Positions 6,515 to 9,384 of a stretch of DNA of 9,384 bases are shown piece after piece. Under the pieces are notes generated by a model. That model saw nothing but the letters and a program-made list of their open reading frames with translations, was not told the origin of the DNA and did not search any database. Position 1 is the stretch's first letter. Each line of letters begins with the position of its first letter. Source of the DNA: Chloroflexota bacterium (GTDB lineage Bacteria > Chloroflexota > Limnocylindria > Limnocylindrales > CSP1-4); assembly GCA_021786265.1 (NCBI GenBank), contig JAJYNP010000227.1, positions 1 through 9,384 on the forward strand, in the 5' to 3' direction. A program made the position numbers and the translations under genes.

Positions 6515-7764
6515 CGTGTCTCACCCTCCTCGGTGATGCCCTGGTCGGGGGGTGCAATCTGAAGGAAGCGGTACCCGAGCACGAACACGGCAATGCCGAA
6601 CGCGATGATGCCCGCCGTGACCTGCCACTCGAACAGGCTCGGCACATAGCTGTAGACCAGCCGGTTCCCGATGGGATCCAGGTACGCGTGCTCCAGGCCC
6701 TGCAGTTCGGGAGAGATCAGCCCGGGGATCACCATGTTCAGGCGGACGGCGAGGAACGTGATCGCCACCAGCGCCGCCCCGATCCCCTGGACCAGCGTGT
6801 TCCGGCGCGTCAGCAGGGCCACCGGGACCACGACCCCGAACAGCACGTGCGCAATCCAGAAGACGTACCAGTAGGGGCCGAAGAGGATGTACGTGATGAG
6901 GTTGTATTCGGAGCCGACCTGGTACCACGCCGGAATGGAGTACTCGGCGAATTCGAGCACGAGATCCAGCAGGACCAGCCAGATGACCGCCCGGCTCAGG
7001 TACGCGACCAGGTCGCGCCACGCCGCCCTGTGCCTCAGTGGCAGTACCGCCGCAATCGCGGTCAGCAACGCAACGCCGGAGGCCAGGGCGCCGGTCAGGA
7101 AGATGATCGGGGAGATGGCCGTGTTCCAGTACTCGCGGGCCACGACCGTGCCGAAGAGGGCTCCCACGCCGCCTTCGAAGCCGATGGCGATCACCACGCC
7201 GACGCTGCCGATCACCCGCAGGCGTGCCTGGTCCCGCTCCAGCGGGGCCGCGCCGTTCCTCGATGCCCGTGCCCGCAGGACGATGACCAGCTGCGCCAGC
7301 AGCACCACGAAGTAGGCGGTGTACAGCCAGACCATCCAGGCCATCATCGAATGGAACTGCGGGCGGACGAACACCTCCCAGAAGCGCTCCATGTGGCCGA
7401 GGTCGAACAGGATCGACAGCAGGGCCAGGGCGAGGGTCACCGCCGCGGCGTACAGCGCGATCGGTCCGATGGGCGTCAGGCGCCGGATGCCGAACACGTA
7501 GACGAGGCTCGACAGGAGGAAGGCCCCGGCCGAGAGCCCGCCGAAGTAGATGTACGCGGCGACCCAGAGCCCCCACGGGATGTAGCTGGAGTACGCGGTC
7601 GGCGGCTCGCCGAGGAGGAACCTCTGGACGATGCCGATCAGGCCGAACACGGCCAGGGCGAGCCACAGGACGATGGAGACGTAGAGCCACGCCGAACGGC
7701 TGCCCGCCGCGCGTACGCCCGTGCTCCTGGTTCCCTCGCTGTCAAGCTGTGCAGCAACGCTCAT
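6511..7764 (-). CDS. nrfD: NrfD/PsrC-family quinone-interacting membrane subunit
   Basis: This is the integral membrane anchor that exchanges electrons with the quinone pool and hands them to the iron-sulfur subunit. About ten hydrophobic segments are visible, near residues 26-48, 62-92, 100-121, 139-164, 184-206, 217-241, 258-276, 290-319, 327-347 and 382-402. Family-like stretches are IPWGLWVAAYIYFGGLSAGA (62-81) and FDLGHMERFWEVF (120-132). It has no Cys clusters, as expected for a haem-free NrfD/TtrC-type anchor. The ATG at 7764 follows the B-subunit stop by 15 bp, with only a weak AGGG signal, which suggests translational coupling. Its TGA overlaps the ATG of the catalytic gene. By position it corresponds to TtrC or SrdC. 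Confidence 0.93.
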   Translation of the reverse strand: MSVAAQLDSEGTRSTGVRAAGSRSAWLYVSIVLWLALAVFGLIGIVQRFLLGEPPTAYSSYIPWGLWVAAYIYFGGLSAGAFLLSSLVYVFGIRRLTPIGPIALYAAAVTLALALLSILFDLGHMERFWEVFVRPQFHSMMAWMVWLYTAYFVVLLAQLVIVLRARASRNGAAPLERDQARLRVIGSVGVVIAIGFEGGVGALFGTVVAREYWNTAISPIIFLTGALASGVALLTAIAAVLPLRHRAAWRDLVAYLSRAVIWLVLLDLVLEFAEYSIPAWYQVGSEYNLITYILFGPYWYVFWIAHVLFGVVVPVALLTRRNTLVQGIGAALVAITFLAVRLNMVIPGLISPELQGLEHAYLDPIGNRLVYSYVPSLFEWQVTAGIIAFGIAVFVLGYRFLQIAPPDQGITEEGETR

Positions 7765-7779
7765 CGTCGGGACCGCCCT

Positions 7780-8772
7780 TCACAGCAGGTAGAAGACCTT
7801 CGGCTCGGTGCCGAGGTCTTCCTTGAGCCTGACCGCATTCGCGGACGCGGCGAGCTCGGACACCAGCGAGTCCGGATCGTTCAGATCGCCGAAGATCGTG
7901 GCGCGGCCGATGCAGGTGGTCACGCACATGGGAAGCAGGCCGTCCACCAGCCGATGGGCGCAGAAATGGCACTTGCGCGCATTGCCCACCGGGCTGGTCG
8001 GGATGGGTCCGCTGGCGCGGCTCCAGGTTGCGCTGTACTCGAAGCTCGGCTCCTTCTCGTACTGCGCGGCACCGGCGAGCGCGAGGGCGGCCGGCGCACC
8101 GGTGGCGGCGTTGTCCGTCCAGTTCTGCCCGAAGTCGAACGTGCGCGCCTGGTACGGGCAGGCCGTGATGCAGTACCGGCACCCGATGCAGGCGTCGTAG
8201 CCGATCTCGATGATCCCGTCGGGTCGTTTCCAGGTGGCATTCACCGGGCACACCGACACGCAGGGCGGGTTATCGCACTGCATGCACGGACGCGGCAGAA
8301 ACTGCCGCGTGACGTTCGGGTAGGTGCCGATCTCGGTGTCGATCACGGGTCGATACACAACGCCCGGTGGCAGCTTGTTCTCCATCACACAGGCGACCGT
8401 GCAGGACATGCAGGCCACGCACTTGCGTGTGTCGATGACCATCCCCCAGCGTCGCTGGTCGATGGGCTTGCTCAGAGCTCGGACGAGATCGCGCTGCATG
8501 CGGACCAGGATGTCCTCGTCCGCCTGTGGGCTGACGTTGAACGTGGGCGCAGGCGCAGCACGCTGGGCGCCCCGCCCCTTCGCCGTCTTCTCTCTGGCAG
8601 GGGCGAGTACTGCCGCGTTGACACCGCCCAGCGGAAGCACGGCCGCGACCGCCAGGACGGCGGCCGCCTTGGTCAGAACATCGCGCCGTTCGAGGGCGGT
8701 CGTGTCGCCTGGGGCGGGGTCCGGTTCGGACGTTCCGACGGCCGCGCCCCCGCGTGTCTGCAGGTTCGGCAT
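7780..8772 (-). CDS. Tat-exported four-cluster [4Fe-4S] electron-transfer subunit (TtrB/PhsB/NrfC type)
   Basis: This subunit carries electrons from the NrfD anchor to the molybdenum subunit outside the cytoplasmic membrane. It has exactly 16 cysteines in four groups: C118/121/124/128, C163/166/171/175, C195/198/201/205 and C268/271/283/287. That is the arrangement expected for four [4Fe-4S] clusters in the DmsB/NrfC/TtrB family. A twin-arginine signal (ERRDVLTK, residues 28-35, then a hydrophobic run to about 55) follows an unusually long n-region. I chose the ATG at 8772 because purine-rich GGGAGGGAG and AGGG signals precede it. An upstream in-frame TTG at 8832 would add 20 residues but has no ribosome binding site. 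It is the first gene of the operon; Tat signals on both A and B are also known in TtrBCA. Confidence 0.92.
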   Translation of the reverse strand: MPNLQTRGGAAVGTSEPDPAPGDTTALERRDVLTKAAAVLAVAAVLPLGGVNAAVLAPAREKTAKGRGAQRAAPAPTFNVSPQADEDILVRMQRDLVRALSKPIDQRRWGMVIDTRKCVACMSCTVACVMENKLPPGVVYRPVIDTEIGTYPNVTRQFLPRPCMQCDNPPCVSVCPVNATWKRPDGIIEIGYDACIGCRYCITACPYQARTFDFGQNWTDNAATGAPAALALAGAAQYEKEPSFEYSATWSRASGPIPTSPVGNARKCHFCAHRLVDGLLPMCVTTCIGRATIFGDLNDPDSLVSELAASANAVRLKEDLGTEPKVFYLL

Positions 8773-8943
8773 AGGTCCCTGCTCCCTCCCGTCGCGTGAC
8801 CACGAAGCGCGTCGGGTGCCCGTGGGGCACAAGCGTCCGGGGCAAGGCTCGCCGTCTGGACTAACCGCGAGCTACCCGACGTGCCGCTATGCTCGGCAAC
8901 GTCCGACCGTGGGTCAGGGGGCATGCGGCCCGGCCGTCGCCTG

Positions 8944-8961
8944 CCGTTTGGCGACAAACGG
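8944..8961. promoter_or_regulatory. Perfect 7-4-7 inverted repeat
   Basis: CCGTTTG (8944-8950), loop GCGA, CAAACGG (8955-8961). The size and twofold symmetry fit a site for a dimeric regulator. The 4-bp centre resembles the geometry of FNR-type sites, but the half-site differs from TTGAT. It lies 172 nt upstream of the B-subunit ATG. As RNA on the plus strand it would form a hairpin closed by a GNRA-type tetraloop. Function is inferred. Confidence 0.45.
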
Positions 8962-8976
8962 GGCGTCGCGCGCGCG

Positions 8977-9011
8977 GGCTGACACGGCAATCGGCTGACA
9001 CGGCAATCGGC
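8977..9011. repeat. 16-bp tandem repeat, two copies plus 3 bp
   Basis: The unit GGCTGACACGGCAATC occurs at 8977-8992 and again, identically, at 8993-9008, followed by GGC of a third copy. Identity between copies means either a recent slippage duplication or paired protein-binding sites. It lies between the inverted repeat at 8944-8961 and the small frame at 9079. Confidence 0.85.
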
Positions 9012-9078
9012 GCCCCGAATGACTACCCATGCCACGCGACGGCCGGGCGATCGCTCCCGCTCATTCCCGGAGGGATCC

Positions 9079-9318
9079 ATGAACGACCAGCCCGCAGGCG
9101 GCTACCTCCCGGGCGTGTACCTGGCGCTGCGAGCCTCGTACCCACGAGCGCCATCCGGACGACCGCGGCCCCGCCGATGCGAGGGAGCCGTCCGGGCAGC
9201 GCAAACAGCCGCGCGCCGCCCGGATCGTTCTTCCCCGCCCCACCGGTGCCGGCGGGATGCTCAGGACGTCCGGACGACCTGCAGCACGGAGTCTTCGACG
9301 GCATGGAACTCCGGGTAG
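9079..9318 (+). pseudogene. Small frame with strong RBS, apparently decayed gene start
   Basis: The ATG at 9079 has GGAGGG 5 nt upstream, which is a very good start signal. The first 21 codons (MNDQPAGGYLPGVYLALRAS and onward) have strongly G/C-biased third positions like a genuine gene. After TYR-PRO at residues 21-22 the bias fades, the peptide becomes Arg/Pro/Ser-rich, and the frame runs into the 3' end of the opposing gene at 9261. The opening, with LP..Y..LR..YP, and a later CEGAVRAAQTAARR faintly recall small carboxymuconolactone-decarboxylase-like proteins with an internal deletion. That is a guess. It could also be a short leader ORF or nothing. Confidence 0.3.
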
Positions 9319-9383
9319 AGCCGATCCGGATCCGTATGCAGCCGGTAGTCCCAGACGGCCGCCCAGATCCCCAGGGTCACCAC
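9261..9383 (-). CDS. C-terminal 40 codons of an unidentified protein (cut by right edge)
   Basis: A minus-strand frame enters from the right edge and ends at TGA (9261-9263). The visible C-terminus starts VVTLGIWAAVWDYRLHTDPD and ends HAVEDSVLQVVRTS. Codons have high G/C at third positions, as in the neighbouring genes, which argues for real coding. A short hydrophobic run (VVTLGIWAAV) could be the end of a membrane helix. I do not recognise the family. It is co-directional with the molybdoenzyme operon, but almost 490 bp separate them. Confidence 0.6.
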   Translation of the reverse strand: MVTLGIWAAVWDYRLHTDPDRLYPEFHAVEDSVLQVVRTS

Positions 9384-9384
9384 C

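Larger units (their letters stand above)
8773..9078. promoter_or_regulatory. Divergent control region upstream of the molybdoenzyme operon
   Basis: This gap of about 300 bp must hold the operon promoter. I see no strong -35/-10 pair. On the minus strand TTGCCG (8899-8904) is the best -35-like hexamer, but its partner GTAGCT is poor. Two sequence elements listed separately (8944-8961 and 8977-9011) are the only clear structure. No tRNA, riboswitch or confident ORF is seen. Confidence 0.4.

Noticed and set aside
3563..6562. Very long plus-strand open frame opposite the molybdoenzyme gene
   Set aside because: It is the antisense of a well-supported gene. Long antisense frames are expected in G+C-rich DNA with biased third positions, and the translation shows no domain and is dominated by Arg, Val, Asp and Gly.
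6688..8799. Long plus-strand open frame opposite the NrfD and iron-sulfur genes
   Set aside because: It is an antisense shadow. The opposite strand has the 16-Cys pattern and ten membrane helices, and this frame has neither domain nor ribosome binding site.
8773..8832. Earlier TTG start for the iron-sulfur subunit
   Set aside because: No Shine-Dalgarno precedes it and it lengthens an already long region before the twin arginines; the ATG at 8772 has purine-rich signals upstream.

Overview
The window is G+C-rich (roughly two thirds G+C by eye) with strongly G/C-biased third codon positions. Together with the gene content (a TtrA-like molybdoenzyme operon, a GT4 glycosyltransferase and an OmpR-family regulator), this suggests a high-GC environmental bacterium such as a Chloroflexota or actinobacterial-type lineage. 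No marker gene fixes the taxon, so that placement is an inference.

Layout from left to right: a minus-strand reading frame running off the left edge and encoding a repetitive Glu/Arg-rich peptide (1-134); a divergent control region with two inverted repeats (135-311); a plus-strand family-4 glycosyltransferase with an unusual C-terminal tail (312-1805); a convergent minus-strand OmpR/KdpE-like response regulator with no kinase beside it (1889-2719); a plus-strand tRNA-Lys(TTT) with encoded CCA (2852-2927); immediately after it, an internally deleted relic of an IS1634-like transposase (about 2939-3136); then a three-gene minus-strand operon filling 3161-8772.

The operon is the centre of the window. 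In transcription order it encodes a Tat-exported subunit with four [4Fe-4S] sites (B), a ten-helix NrfD-type quinone-interacting membrane anchor (C), and a Tat-exported 1117-residue molybdopterin catalytic subunit (A). B is followed by C after 15 bp, and C overlaps A by 4 bp (ATGA). The B-C-A order, the size of A and its sequence style match tetrathionate reductase (TtrBCA) and the related selenate reductase (SrdBCA). The expected machine is a membrane-bound, outward-facing quinol oxidase/reductase that passes electrons C to B to A to an extracytoplasmic oxyanion. The substrate cannot be read from sequence. No dedicated TtrSR two-component system and no TorD-type chaperone lie in the window.

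Upstream of the operon is a roughly 300-bp region (8773-9078) holding an 18-bp perfect 7-4-7 inverted repeat and a 16-bp unit repeated twice in tandem. Beyond that are a small plus-strand frame with a good ribosome binding site that seems to decay after about 21 codons (9079-9318), and the last 40 codons of an unidentified minus-strand gene entering from the right edge (9261-9383).
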